From Nipponacmea schrenckii (lineage: Eukaryota; Mollusca; Gastropoda; Lottiidae): 64,000 nt of DNA. The first letter of the stretch is position 1, and each line of letters opens with the position of its first letter. Positions 24,373 through 36,400 of this stretch are shown here, piece after piece. The stretch lies in NCBI GenBank assembly GCA_030562195.1, contig JAUJPP010000012.1, positions 12,896,001 to 12,960,000 of the forward strand, given 5' to 3'. A program made the translations under genes and the position numbers. Under the pieces are notes generated by a model that saw only the letters and a list, made by a program, of their open reading frames with translations, was not told where the DNA came from and made no database searches.

Positions 24373-26992
24373 ATATACTTTATGGAAGAGTGTACATTAT
24401 GCTCTAACATGTCCGTCTGTTAGTCCCGTCAACGTTTTTTGTGAGCGCATCATCTTTTTTTTTCTGCCTTAGTATACGCGCCAATTATACGTTGGACATT
24501 CCCATTTATTCATCAAGCTTACTAAGACATGGTATTAATTCAACTTTTCAAAAGGGTGAAATATTGAATTTAGAAATACAACAATCATGTACCGGTACGC
24601 AACAGTCAAGATATCTCGTTTATTTAAACAAATAAGTCGGATTCTGAACCGATGCCTATTAAAAGTTCTTCTTACAGCCCTTACACACCCCAGTATTATC
24701 GACCCCTGTACACAAGGGTTTTTTTTTAACGTGCGTTGATTATGATTATATATGCCCCGTTTAAAGTTTTGAAACGTTATCATTCCATTGCAATCAATCT
24801 GTAGAAATATATAACCGGTTAAAATGTATTAAAAATATATATGAACATGTCATTGTGTATTTTTTCTGTAGAAATCTGACTTTTGCCCGTCTTAACCTAA
24901 GTCGAACATGTCACGGAATTCATGATCAATTATGTCGATGGTTCCGTCTCAACCACCTGCACGCAGTTTTTCTATATGAGTGTAACAATGGTAGTCTTCT
25001 ACAATCCAGGATGTTTTGATTGGAATCGCAGGTGCCAGGGTCGAATTTACTTATTTCGCATCAAGGTTCAGTATCTCAAAAAAAATTATTTTGATTAAAA
25101 AAAACATACATAAAATGTTTAATAAAATTTGATTATAACAACTATACACCTAAATTTACAATTTGACGATTTGAAATTTAATTATTTGCCCTTCTCTTTG
25201 ACTGTTAAAGTCCAAAACGGAATTTCATGGGATAAGATCGCCGTTTTATATTGAACTCCTCGTATCCACTTCACCAGATGCGCTTCTGTCTATAGTTCAC
25301 TCATCAGAACCAAAATGTTTGTGGTGCCTGAACATTAACATGTTATCAAGACATTGCCTCAAATCTTTTCATAGTATGCTCGAAGCGCATAGACTGCATC
25401 TAGATTTTGTAAAACCGGAGACAGCAATATTATCAACCAGTAGCGGTTCTGGTTGTCAACCATAAGAACCAGAAGCTACGTGGAAAGAGTGAACATGTAA
25501 CATTAGGGATAAAGTGAAGGAATCCCATGTACTTTCGAAGTGCACACAACTATATATATTGGTTGTACTTTGTAGAAACATGTTTTCGTTTGATTTTGGT
25601 AGTTCTTGATAAAACGAAACAACCTATCAAAAAGGAGAGATGAAAAAATTTACTCATTCCAGTTATCTACTCGTACGATGAGATCTGAATAACTATATTG
25701 ATAAGCCAAAACTGTTCCGTGTGTGCTTCTTGGTACCCTGGACCCACGGAAAGGTTTACGTTAAGGACAATTGTTTTTTAAGAATGGAGATATAGTTATA
25801 ATTATCAACAAAAATTTATTTATATTTTAATAAACATTAATATAACAGAACAAATAAGGAAATATTACTCTTAATAAGTAAGTGTGGATTGTGGCAGTGG
25901 ATACCAGCAACAAGTTAGGGCATTTACAAATCACTCATATTGATTTATGGTTAAGTACAAATAGTTCGATAGTCAAGCCAATGAAGAACAATAGAAGAAT
26001 ATTGAACAATATTTGTTAAATGGATACAATTAAAATGCGTACACCACATAACAGAATACTATACAATATGAATAGGCTTTAATTATTCTATCTTTATCGC
26101 TTATTAGAATAAAAAGCATGCGATCAGTTCCTGTATCGGAGGATATCTGGATGTGATCAGTAAGACTCGAATAGGTCCATAGTATACTTGATATCTGCAA
26201 AGGTCCCGTATATCATTCTTAATAAATAGTTCATCAGCCTGTTCGGCAAATGTTCCGAATTCTATTTTCACACTCATATCTATATATATAATCCTATTAA
26301 AGATCAAGTCAAAATTTAAACAATCCACTGTCATGATTTTTATATTAAGATCAGTTTCATTTAACAAGTCGAATCTTGCATGTTTCCTTGACTAAACAGG
26401 TGCAAAATCAAATAAAAATCTAAGAGATTCCTCAACAACTGTCAATTAAAAATAAGCATGCCGCTTCACTGGCAAAATTTCCCTCGTTATACACCTCATG
26501 GCGTTGCCAGTCTTTATTAGCCCAATAAGGTTCTTCGTTTCATTTCATTTTGCAATTACACAGTACAGTACTGCTATCTGAAAGCATATCTTCAATCTTC
26601 AACTAATCAATGCTTAAACGCATTTTTTCTACTACTATCGTATGTTTTATAAAGTACCATCAACATTCAAATCCATGCATTAATATCATGTGAATCAAAA
26701 TGAAATGGAAAGATAACAGTTATCCAGTCCAAATGATATTGTTGTTCCACAAAGTGAGCTATTTATAAGGCGTAATGAATTTTTCAGGCATCAAGTCTTA
26801 CCAGAGGGCATTAAAATTTAATGGTTAATTAATTGCTCAAATTTAAAAAGACAAATTCTATCTACAAATAAACAAAAAATTAAAATTCTTAGACATTTTC
26901 AAAAATCCTCGAAATTACGGAATATCACAATTATGTTGTCTCAAGTGTCTTTCAAATAACCAAAGCAATTGTTACATGCTGTTATCGTTAAA
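24373..26992. other. Intergenic between two convergent genes, no feature recognised
   Basis: Presumably holds the 3' UTRs of the plus-strand cysteine-module gene and the minus-strand neuropeptide gene. A minus-strand AATAAA candidate occurs near 25817. No other gene or repeat was recognised. Confidence 0.45.
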
Positions 26993-29900
26993 TCATCGTA
27001 AAATCAGATCATTACCGATAGAATCAACAAAACGTCTTTGAATCGCATGGTCTGCTTCCTTTACTGGAATATCATTTGGAACAGATCGTTTTAATAGACT
27101 ATTTGCTATACTGTCTATGTATCTCTTGTGTCCGAAGCCAAAATATCGCTGATAACCACTCCACGGTCTTGTTGTGCGTCCGTAACGTGATCTTCGATTG
27201 TAAGTTGCTCGCCTTTCTCTTGGTGCGCTCTCAGCATCCCGCTTAAAAAGGTCACCAGCAACGTTGTCCAAGTGCCGTTTTTCAAATAGGTCTCCAGCAA
27301 TCGAATCTAAATGCCTTTTTTTGAAAAGATCACCGGCAATCGAGTCCATGTGTCTTTTCCTAAACAAATCACCAGCGATGGAATCCATGTGCCTTTTCTT
27401 GAACAAATCGCCGGAAATTGAGTCCATATGTTGTCGCTTTTGAAATAAATCGTCCGTGATAGAATCTAAATGGCGTTTGTATTGTACTGGAACGTTTCCA
27501 TTCAAATCATTACGTTTCAAAATAAGGTCTCCTGAAATAGAGTCCATGTGCCGTTTGTCTTGGTTGTTACCTAATATTTGAAGATCACTTTCATAATTGC
27601 GCTTTATCAAAGAGTTGGCCAAATCGTCCATGGGTCTCTTGTTAATAACATTGGCATTAGATTGCTCTTTTCTTTTGAATAGGTCTCCAGCGATTGAATC
27701 CATATGGCTTTTCTTAAACAAATCACCAGCAATTGAATCCATATGGCTTTTCTTAAATAAATCACCATCGATTGAATCCATATGCCTTTTCTTAAATAAA
27801 TCACCAGCGATTGAATCCATATGTCTTTTCTTAAATAAATCACCAGCAATTGAATCCATATGGTTTTTCTTGAATAAATCACCAGCAATTGAATCCATAT
27901 GGCTTTTCTTAAATAAATCACCAGCAATTGAATCCATATGGCTTTTCTTGAATAAATCACCAGCAATTGAGTCCATATGGTTTTTCTTGAACAAATCACC
28001 AGCTATTGAGTCCATGTGACTTTTCTTAAATATATCTCCAGCCAGTGAATCCACATGACGCTTTTTAAAAAGGTCGCTTGCAATGGCATCCATATGGTGA
28101 CGTTTGAATAAATCACCAGCAATAGAATCCATGGGACGTTTATGAATGAGATCAGCCTCTACCGCATCAAAGGGTCTTTTAAGAACACCAGTGACAGTCG
28201 ATTCCGGCATGTTTTTATCACTTTTCTTTAACAAATCACTGGTTATGGAGTCCATATGACGTTTCTTCTGTTCATCGCGTTTGAATAGATCACTAGATAT
28301 GGAGTCCAAATGTCGCTTGGCAGGAGTAGAATTCACGTCTTTAAATTTGCTGCTGGTTACTTTTATTGTTTTACTTGCTTCAAGACTGAAAATATAAAAC
28401 AAATGATTAAATCTCATGAAACTCTCACTAATGTTTACATAATATAATGGATCGACCATTTATTTTATTGAGTTCGCATCTATTGACATGAGCGCACCAA
28501 AGACGTAAAAGTTGTCTTTTTGAGCAAATATTCAGATTTTCTGGCAAGAATTGGATAATGTCGTCGACCTCAATTTTCAAAATCTAAAATCATCAAATGC
28601 TAAGCTTAATACCATAGCATATTCAGTAGAATATTGTACAAACAATTTTTAGTTTTTAATTGTAAATAACACATGTATGAAAGTACTAGTAATAAGCCGC
28701 CTTGTTACAGCACATAAAGCGACAGTGACAAATCTCCATAAAATCAGCTTATTTCGTAATTATAAATTATTGATATTCACTACATTTATCATTATACTGT
28801 AAAACTAGGTTTCAAGAACTTTGGTTTAGTTTGGAGGGAAGAATGTAGACCTGTGCTTTTGTATATTAGAATGACAATAAGAGGATAAGTTTGGTCTTTC
28901 AAAACAGAGCACTAACTTTTATTATATTTCTGAGAGGTAAACAATACATTGATTTAAATTGTTCACTAACTCGAGAGCCATCTATAAACTATGTCAAGCC
29001 ATTACGAACTGCGTCTCAAAGTTTTTTCTTTACCGCGCACACAGCCAATCGGAGCACTCGTCAAATATAATTTAACATTATGGCTTAATGGATTTTTTTC
29101 TGAGAAGCCTGATTGGCTGTATTCCGGAGAGTACACTCCCATCAAAATTAATTGCATTAAAAAACTTCCGTGACACTAAAAAGGTAGCCTAATGAAGTTG
29201 GGACATTTGGCGCAGTTCGTGATAACTTTAAATTGTTACGAAGTGAAAGAGCATGTAATACATGAACGTCGTATTCTACTTCGTGTTTAAATACAATGAA
29301 TCAAATACAGGCCCTCAAACATTGGCAGGTTTCTTAGAATTTATCTTCTATGCTTGAACAATTCCGAATTTCAAAAAAAGCCACAAAAACGTAATTAAGA
29401 CCGAGATTTTGATGTATTCAGGCGCGTTTCTTCTAATCGCTTTATGTATGTTTTTACGATCTTGTAGTGTTAGTCTAATTAATTAACTTTCTAGAATGAA
29501 ATGATCCTCCATATATATTCTGTCACGCAATCTGGATCATACAATGGAGGAATCTGAGTTAATTATGAAAGAATCTTCTTATTGGTCGACTTTGCCAGTT
29601 TACAATTTTAAAAATGGGCTCTACCTGACACTGAGATGTGTGCAGTAACAGCAAAAATACTACATGTATTCCGATAAAATGATATACTTTGAAAGATGGC
29701 TATACAGACCAAGATAATGATTAGGTTACTTTAAATCTATTTCCGATTTTGTTTTTTAGTGACTCAATTGTTATTTCAAAGGATCTAAATAGATTTTTTG
29801 TATCCTGTATATGCGGAATCAGAGACATTTAAAGACTAAACTCAAACCATTTGAATCGAATATCGATAGTGACAACATTATGTGGAATGTGAACTAAATA

Positions 29901-32900
29901 CTTTAATATATGCTCAAGATTAGATAAAATCATTGGTTATATTTGCACAACAGAAACGAGCAAAATTACCAAGCGATAAATTTCACTTTCAGTTCCAAGA
30001 ATAAATGTTTATGTACAGAAGATCTCACTTTCTAATTTTTGCCTCACAAAATGAGAATACTGTAATATGATATGACAATCCGAAGGGATTAGCCAATCAC
30101 ATTCGAGGGATTTAATTCAGCAAGCAAATTGCATTTGAGATGGTACTAAATCAACAAAACGTCCACTTGAGCTTTAATGAATTCTCTTATTAGAATTTCC
30201 CATTCTTAACCGTTGTGTAATTACAGCACTTGAAACTTGTCCGAACGCAGCATGATTTGAATTAATCGACGAGTAAAAACTTTTATACAAATGGACTAGT
30301 TACGGAACTGGTGAACGAGATCGTTTGTTGTAATCGAGATGCATTTCCATTAACGAATTTCCATTTTATTGAGTTCATTGCACAGAATAACGACCCGGTG
30401 TGTTATACAGTGTAATAAATGATCATCATGTAATGTAATTTATGTAAAGACTCGAAAGTTCAAGCATAAAATGTAAGAGTAAAATATCGTACTTTAAACC
30501 CGCCTCGTGATGTTTTGTATTTAAAATACAGATGATTACCAATATTAAGTTTACGAAATATACCCAATTAAAATCTTACGATCAATTTATAGAACAGTCC
30601 GAAAAAAATTTTTCAAGCAAACGGGGTTTAAGGGTATTTCATGCTTTATAGCAGGTTTTTTCCGAAAAACCCCAACACGTTTTATCAAGAAAAAGAGAGG
30701 TTTGGGCGGCTATACATTATGCTCGTTAACTGAGGTTTAATTTTTAAAATTCGGAAAATTGTTCCTTTCAAAAGAGATTTTAATTTCATTAAAAAAAGAA
30801 TGTGTCTTAAATAGGTAGCCAATCATATATCGACTCGTAACTCGATATTAAATTTTATTGATTGGAAATGATTTGGTAGAAATTTTAAAATACTAACCTT
30901 GTGTTGTTACCGGTTTTAAAACTCGTCTTTTCTGTCATCTTTTAACAGTCTGAAAAATTTATTGAAACAAGTTGATAAGGTTTAAAAATTTTAAAATTAA
31001 TTGTGATTTGGTTTTCCGTTTTCTAAAATCAAAGGTTCAGTTTTTGCCAAAAAATTCCCAAAATGGAACCCTTTCATTCTGAACAATATTAGTTTTGAGC
31101 CCATTTGAAATTCTATATCCCAGTCTTATATTAAACCATAAACAGAGAAAATTGTAAATAATACTTTTATTGTAATCTTCTTATTAGTGTGTCTTAAGTA
31201 CAGATGAAGTACTTTTCAGTATAAGAGGATCTTCACTTTTCTAAAGGAAGACCATCAGTAAGGCTATTTCTGGACTATTATATTACATAAGTGTCTTTCA
31301 GCGACTAATATTTTGGATAAACAAGGGAAATTGTGCACATGTGGTTAAGAATCAAAATATCAAGAAATGCAGTTCACATTTACGAAGGAGAGAATGTGGT
31401 TTCACTGATACAATAATTATTGATAACGAATCAAGACTTTGTATTTCATCTTTAAATGCTCCCTTTAAATTATCAATTAGGCATTAAGAATATAAATACG
31501 AATTAAAAAATATACATTATTTAATTGTTTATAAGGTTTCAAGGAGTACATTTACTAAAACATTGATTTTTACAAAAACAGGATGTTCGCGTTTGTGGAA
31601 CGAACATTTTTAAAATTTGTATTATTCATAATAAAACGATCAACTATATACAGTTGTCCTATTTACTTGAAAAGATGATCTGCTGAGGTCGCTAGCAGAG
31701 ATTTACAATAAAACCATTAGATAACAGACAAGAAATATAATAGTAAGTTTTATAATCTCATTATAATCCTTATCTAAAGTTTCATGTAATATAGTTAGAA
31801 GTAAAAGGTTCACTAATTAACATATATATTAAGACAAAACTATACAAAAAAAATACTAGGACGAAAATATGAAATTTATTTCATCGAAAGGTCACTTTGA
31901 ATATGATTTCCAGTTATTTTTGCGAAAAATATCAAATTTGACTCATCGACTACGGTCCATTGTAATATGGATTCTGTTATTAATGACTTTTATAAAACCC
32001 TTTGAAGTTTTATTTAAGTGTTTATAATACGAATTGGTGTTTGAGAAATTCTACAATTATTAATAATATCTTTCCATCAATGGCAGAGTAAACTCCGAAC
32101 ATAAATATTTTCAAGTTCTTTTAAATTAGATTTTCACACAAAGGGTCAACATGAAGCGTTAGTAACATGCGATATCAATAACCAGCTTCAAGGTAGGAGT
32201 AACCTTTAGATCTCGGGTCAATAGAATTAATTCATATTTTTATGGACAGTAACCAGGAGATGTCATGGTTGGTTTTAAATTGTAATTGTTTTTCTAGTTA
32301 CATTGTGTTTACATTGTTTTCTGTCATGTTGACATACTAATGTAGCGAAAGTGTACACGTCATTAAAATATTTAGTTTAGATGAAATTGCTCTTGTTCTT
32401 TGTTGAATTTCGGGCAAAACCAAGCTGGCTGACAGCTTGGTAACAAACCATCCCACGTAGTTCTGTCAGAGAATAACACAAGCCACAATACTATGAATAT
32501 ATTTCAAACAGACAAAAATGAGCTTCAAATGTTTATGTTTTTCTTGACACCTTTATCTAATACGAGTATGCAATTCGAATTACCAAGAAACTGACATTTT
32601 GAAAGAGGAATACTTCTCTATATATCTGCTGAATGTGACATGCAAAAGAAAAGAGAATTCTGATCAACAGTTTCAAACACCATTCCTTCCAACCTAAGAT
32701 TGTGCCAAAACCGATATTCTGGAAGTTGAAGAACATATTTTTTGTATGAAAAGTGCATTAAGAGTTTTTCAGACATCATCCTAGATTGTCCTTATACAAC
32801 TTCAACCCATACACTTAAACCTTTAGCGCACATGATGGAATTGAGCAATATATTGCCACTGGACAAGGTATAATACAAAACACAGACATAATCACGGTTT

Positions 32901-33416
32901 AAATATTGCGTAACAATCTCCAGTATTTACATATAACAGATAAATGGCTGTGTAATATTAGCTAAAATCAACCAGTGTCGTTCAGTAGCATTAAATTTTT
33001 GTTTTTTAAACTTTACATTTTGAGTAACATAAAAAATTCGTCTGAAGGATATCATACGGAATAATGCGATTTCATTAATCCGGAATATGCAGCATCCTAT
33101 GAACGTTTTTTAAAAAGTGAAACCCAATAGGTTTTTAAATTAGCTTTTTTTCTGCTTGAGTCATCTTCAACTTTCTCCACAGTTATTATCCATTCAGTAA
33201 GTCTTAGATTTTTTAAATCAAAAAAATGATAACCATTTTTCTCTTTTGTAATATGTCTTACCATGTTTTTGACAGCTATTTAATCCATATATTGGTTCTA
33301 TTGTGTCTATAATGATATATTTACAGTGGCATTCTTGTTGAGAATTTGTAGCATTGATTGATTAAAATAGTTAAAATGATAACAGCACAACAAAAACAGC
33401 CCCAAACCTGTCGCAT
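26993..33416 (-). CDS. Neuropeptide-type polyprotein precursor with about 25 xMDSIAGDLF units (pedal peptide/orcokinin-like)
   Basis: Two coding exons on the minus strand, 33325-33416 and 26993-28385, joined CCACT|GTAAAT...TATTTTCAG|T in phase 2 to give 494 residues. Exon 1 starts at 33416, directly after an AG acceptor, and encodes a signal peptide, MRQVWGCFCCAVIILTILIN. Exon 2 encodes about 25 units close to HMDSIAGDLF, separated by KR, KKR or KK. A central run of nine near-identical 13-residue units is joined by KKS, KKN or KKR. Variants at the edges include HLDSISSDLF, PFDAVEADLI, PMDDLANSLI, YIDSIANSLL and a C-terminal FVDSIGNDLILR. Acidic spacers separate some units, and a basic YNRRSRYGRTTR stretch precedes the last two. 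Dibasic sites plus a signal peptide indicate a processed, secreted precursor. The DSI core recalls molluscan pedal peptides and arthropod orcokinins, a relationship I infer, since the C-terminal GF part of those peptides is missing. No Gly precedes the cleavage sites, so no C-terminal amidation is expected. Confidence 0.85.
27678..28075 (-). repeat. 39-bp coding tandem repeat inside the neuropeptide precursor
   Basis: About ten consecutive 39-bp units encode the 13-residue HMDSIAGDLFKKS/N/R block. Neighbouring units differ at only a few bases, mostly silent or in the residue after KK, so this part of the exon expanded recently by tandem duplication. The outer units of the exon are more diverged. 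Confidence 0.85.
28386..33324 (-). other. Intron of the neuropeptide precursor gene
   Basis: About 4.9 kb of AT-rich sequence between the signal-peptide exon and the repeat exon. No other exon or transposon was recognised. A short hydrophobic stretch near 29640-29680 was examined as an alternative signal exon and rejected. Confidence 0.6.
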
Positions 33417-36400
33417 CTGATAATATACTTCTTGATAGCCAATTCTAATATTCAAGGTTTTCTGTACAAACCTAAAACTATGTCAACATTTTAGTCGAGG
33501 TGGAGAAACTGGTTTTCGACAGAGCTTCAGTGGCTCGAAATTCAATGAAACGACAAGACTGTAGATCCTTAAAGATCATTTGACAAAAAATGTCCTCATT
33601 GCAACTTCATGGCACTTTGCCTCATTTCTGTGCATCAGAGGAGGAAGTTCGATTACTGATATTTCCAGTTTTTGTTTATTTTTATGTAACTGATGCATGT
33701 TATGTACATCACTATTCGAAATATTCTGGAATGCTAGCACTGTAATAATAAACAGAATTTTAGTAATTTATAAACATTTGTCCCTGGGTTTTTATTTTAT
33801 CAAAAACGCTGAAATGTTGACATAACTAATGGCGTATCTCTCTATATCCGCCTTCTAATATTTATATTCTAGTCATTCAAATATTGTTTTATACACGATG
33901 AAAAATAAAGTTGCCAATTGGAATCGCAGCGTGCAATCTGTAAACGTTCATTCTTTTTATTGAATACTCGTTTTTAATACCGTTAATTACTGAAGAAAAT
34001 ATATAGAATCACGGTAATAATGGAGGTAAAAAGCAAGAGGTAAAATCATTTTATTTCTAGTAATTGAAGGTTAATGATTCATTGATTACAAGGGGTCAAT
34101 GATATAAGCAATTACTTACAAATATATTCTTGTAAATTACTGGGGAGTTGTCGTTAAAGGGAAAATGGACATTGACGAAATATTGATTACCTAATAATCT
34201 TTGTCCTTGATAGAACCCAAAGAGAACATCAATTCTGATGGTCATTGAAGTCTGTTTTTGTATACCGGTTCTTTCTTTATACAAAATTAACGATTATTTA
34301 ATAGTTTCATGTCTTTGAAATATTCCAGAGTTAATTTGACATTATAGCTAAATGGCCAATATAAATTGGATGCTTTCAAAATTTTGTGCGCTTTGAGCCA
34401 ATAAAGTTTTTCAATTCACAGGATACCTCATCTGGACGTTGTTCACTATTTAAAAAGGAGTTGTGAATAATCTCACCGGATCCCTACCTCGTGTTATAAA
34501 GCTTCTTTTCGCACGGCAAAGTATAGTAACGAAGTCCGCTTGATCTAAACCCTTTGAAAAGCAGACCAGAGAGTCGTTTGATAATTAAGACACAGTTGGA
34601 AATGTTTTGATTCTTTGTGCTCTTCTGTGGTCATTTGGACATGAAACGAAATGCCATATATTACTTAGAATTTTAGTTAAACTATTTATCAGACGACCAT
34701 ATGTAGAAGATGGGTTCAAATCAATCAAAACCACGCTAGTGAAATCTATGAATAAGTACGCGAAACAAGATTATTATTTGGATACGTTATGTGCCTAATT
34801 GTTAAAGAAGCACTATCATAATAAACGCACTGTGTCTTTATATAACGCGTGCACATAAATGTCAGGATTTTATTAACCAAGTGAGCTCGATCTGTGGAAC
34901 CAACACGGACTAAAACAACTATTAAACAGTTCATACGAGGAATTGATTTTACAATTGACTTCGACTTTCACTTCTTAAAGCACAATTTAATTAAAAAAGA
35001 CGCGTCTTCCGCACCTTCCAGCTGATTGGAATTAACAACGCAAAACAGTTTACTATAAACTGAGAATACTCTTTCAGAACCTTTTTTATAAAGAACAGAA
35101 TTTTCTCATTTTTTTGAATAATGGAGGGATGAAATTGGGTCATGCAAACAGTTGTTAGAGCTCCAATTTCCGGTTATTATTTTCATGTTCTTTATTTTGA
35201 GACATGCGGCGCAGTTGATATTACCCAGCTTGGAGCCATATCAATGCCACAGTTTTTTTTCATCTACATTGAGAGTTGCATTAGAATTAAACCTTTCCAT
35301 CGGCAATGACTTTTCTGAACCCATTGAGTTCATTCTCAATAAAAGAATGACCCCATGAACATACTACATCAAGCGTCGCTTCTTTACTCGTCAATTACGG
35401 TGTAGAAGAATTGGGCGGAAAACTATCATTTTAGAGCTCATTAACTATTACACTTATGATGTAAATTAATAAGAATTAGAAGTATAAAGTTCATTTAATT
35501 TTTGTATTAACACTGTCATCCATTACTGTCATTTTAGTTTGCGATCTTTGTGTTTTGTGGGAGGATTGAGTCTTATTTTCAGACTATGCTGGGAAAGTAA
35601 CATCTTTTTACATTATTACTGGCCATTTATCTGTCGCTTACATCTGGTCGTTTAAATCAACGCGTAAAATAGTCCAGATAAAAACCTTTCATGACCGACA
35701 TTCTCTCACAGTAACCTGACAGCAATTGGGAATGATATCGATGTCCGATCCTATGAGTAATCCGCTCATTTCTGACATTTACTCTAAGCTCTTTACACAT
35801 TTTCTGGATAAAAGCTTGTAAAAAAACTACGAGTCCTTTGTAGATTCTTTTAGTTTAAATGTGCTTAAATGAGAGTGGTGCATTGCTGTAGAGTTCTTTC
35901 AGAAATTTTCATAGTCAAAACGATGAAATGTAGAATAAAAGGTAAACGAGTAAGGTTAGACGAGCAGGATATCATGGCTCGCTTTATGGCTCCGATTCAA
36001 AAACGTGACGGTACAATTTTACATTAAAATTTGCATCCACTGGACTACAGGTTCGGCTTCTAGACAACGCCAACAACAGCTACGCAAATTCGAAACAAAA
36101 AAGAAAAAGATAAAAAACCACCCCAACATTGAGACTATGAACCTTACTGACAAGGCTCTTTCCAGATGATACAGACAAACAGTGGTTATAAACCTACATT
36201 AAATGAAGAATTTACTTCAGGTTTAGTTACGTAACTTAATATCAAGCCAGCCAAACAAATACCAATTCCTATTTATAAACATGGAAAAAATTAACTTGTT
36301 TTCAAGGTAATTTTCAGAATAATAAGACGTTAATTATTTCATTAAATTTGAAAAGAAAAGAATATACCCGGAAAACATTACAGTGAATTGTATTAAGACC

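Noticed and set aside
27597..28019. Other-frame and opposite-strand repeats over the neuropeptide exon
   Set aside because: Shadows of the 39-bp coding repeat; only the HMDSIAGDLF frame has dibasic sites, a splice acceptor and a continuous terminal stop.
28386..28459. Direct extension of the neuropeptide exon to an ATG at 28459
   Set aside because: It would read through a strong acceptor (TATTTTCAG) and yields no good signal peptide.
29630..29690. HVVFLLLLHTSQCQ followed by a GT donor on the minus strand, as signal exon of the neuropeptide gene
   Set aside because: No in-frame start codon, and the donor phase (0) does not fit the phase needed at 28385; the exon at 33325-33416 fits both.
35152..35358. 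68-codon plus-strand frame considered as a reverse-transcriptase or transposon fragment
   Set aside because: No diagnostic motif could be found.
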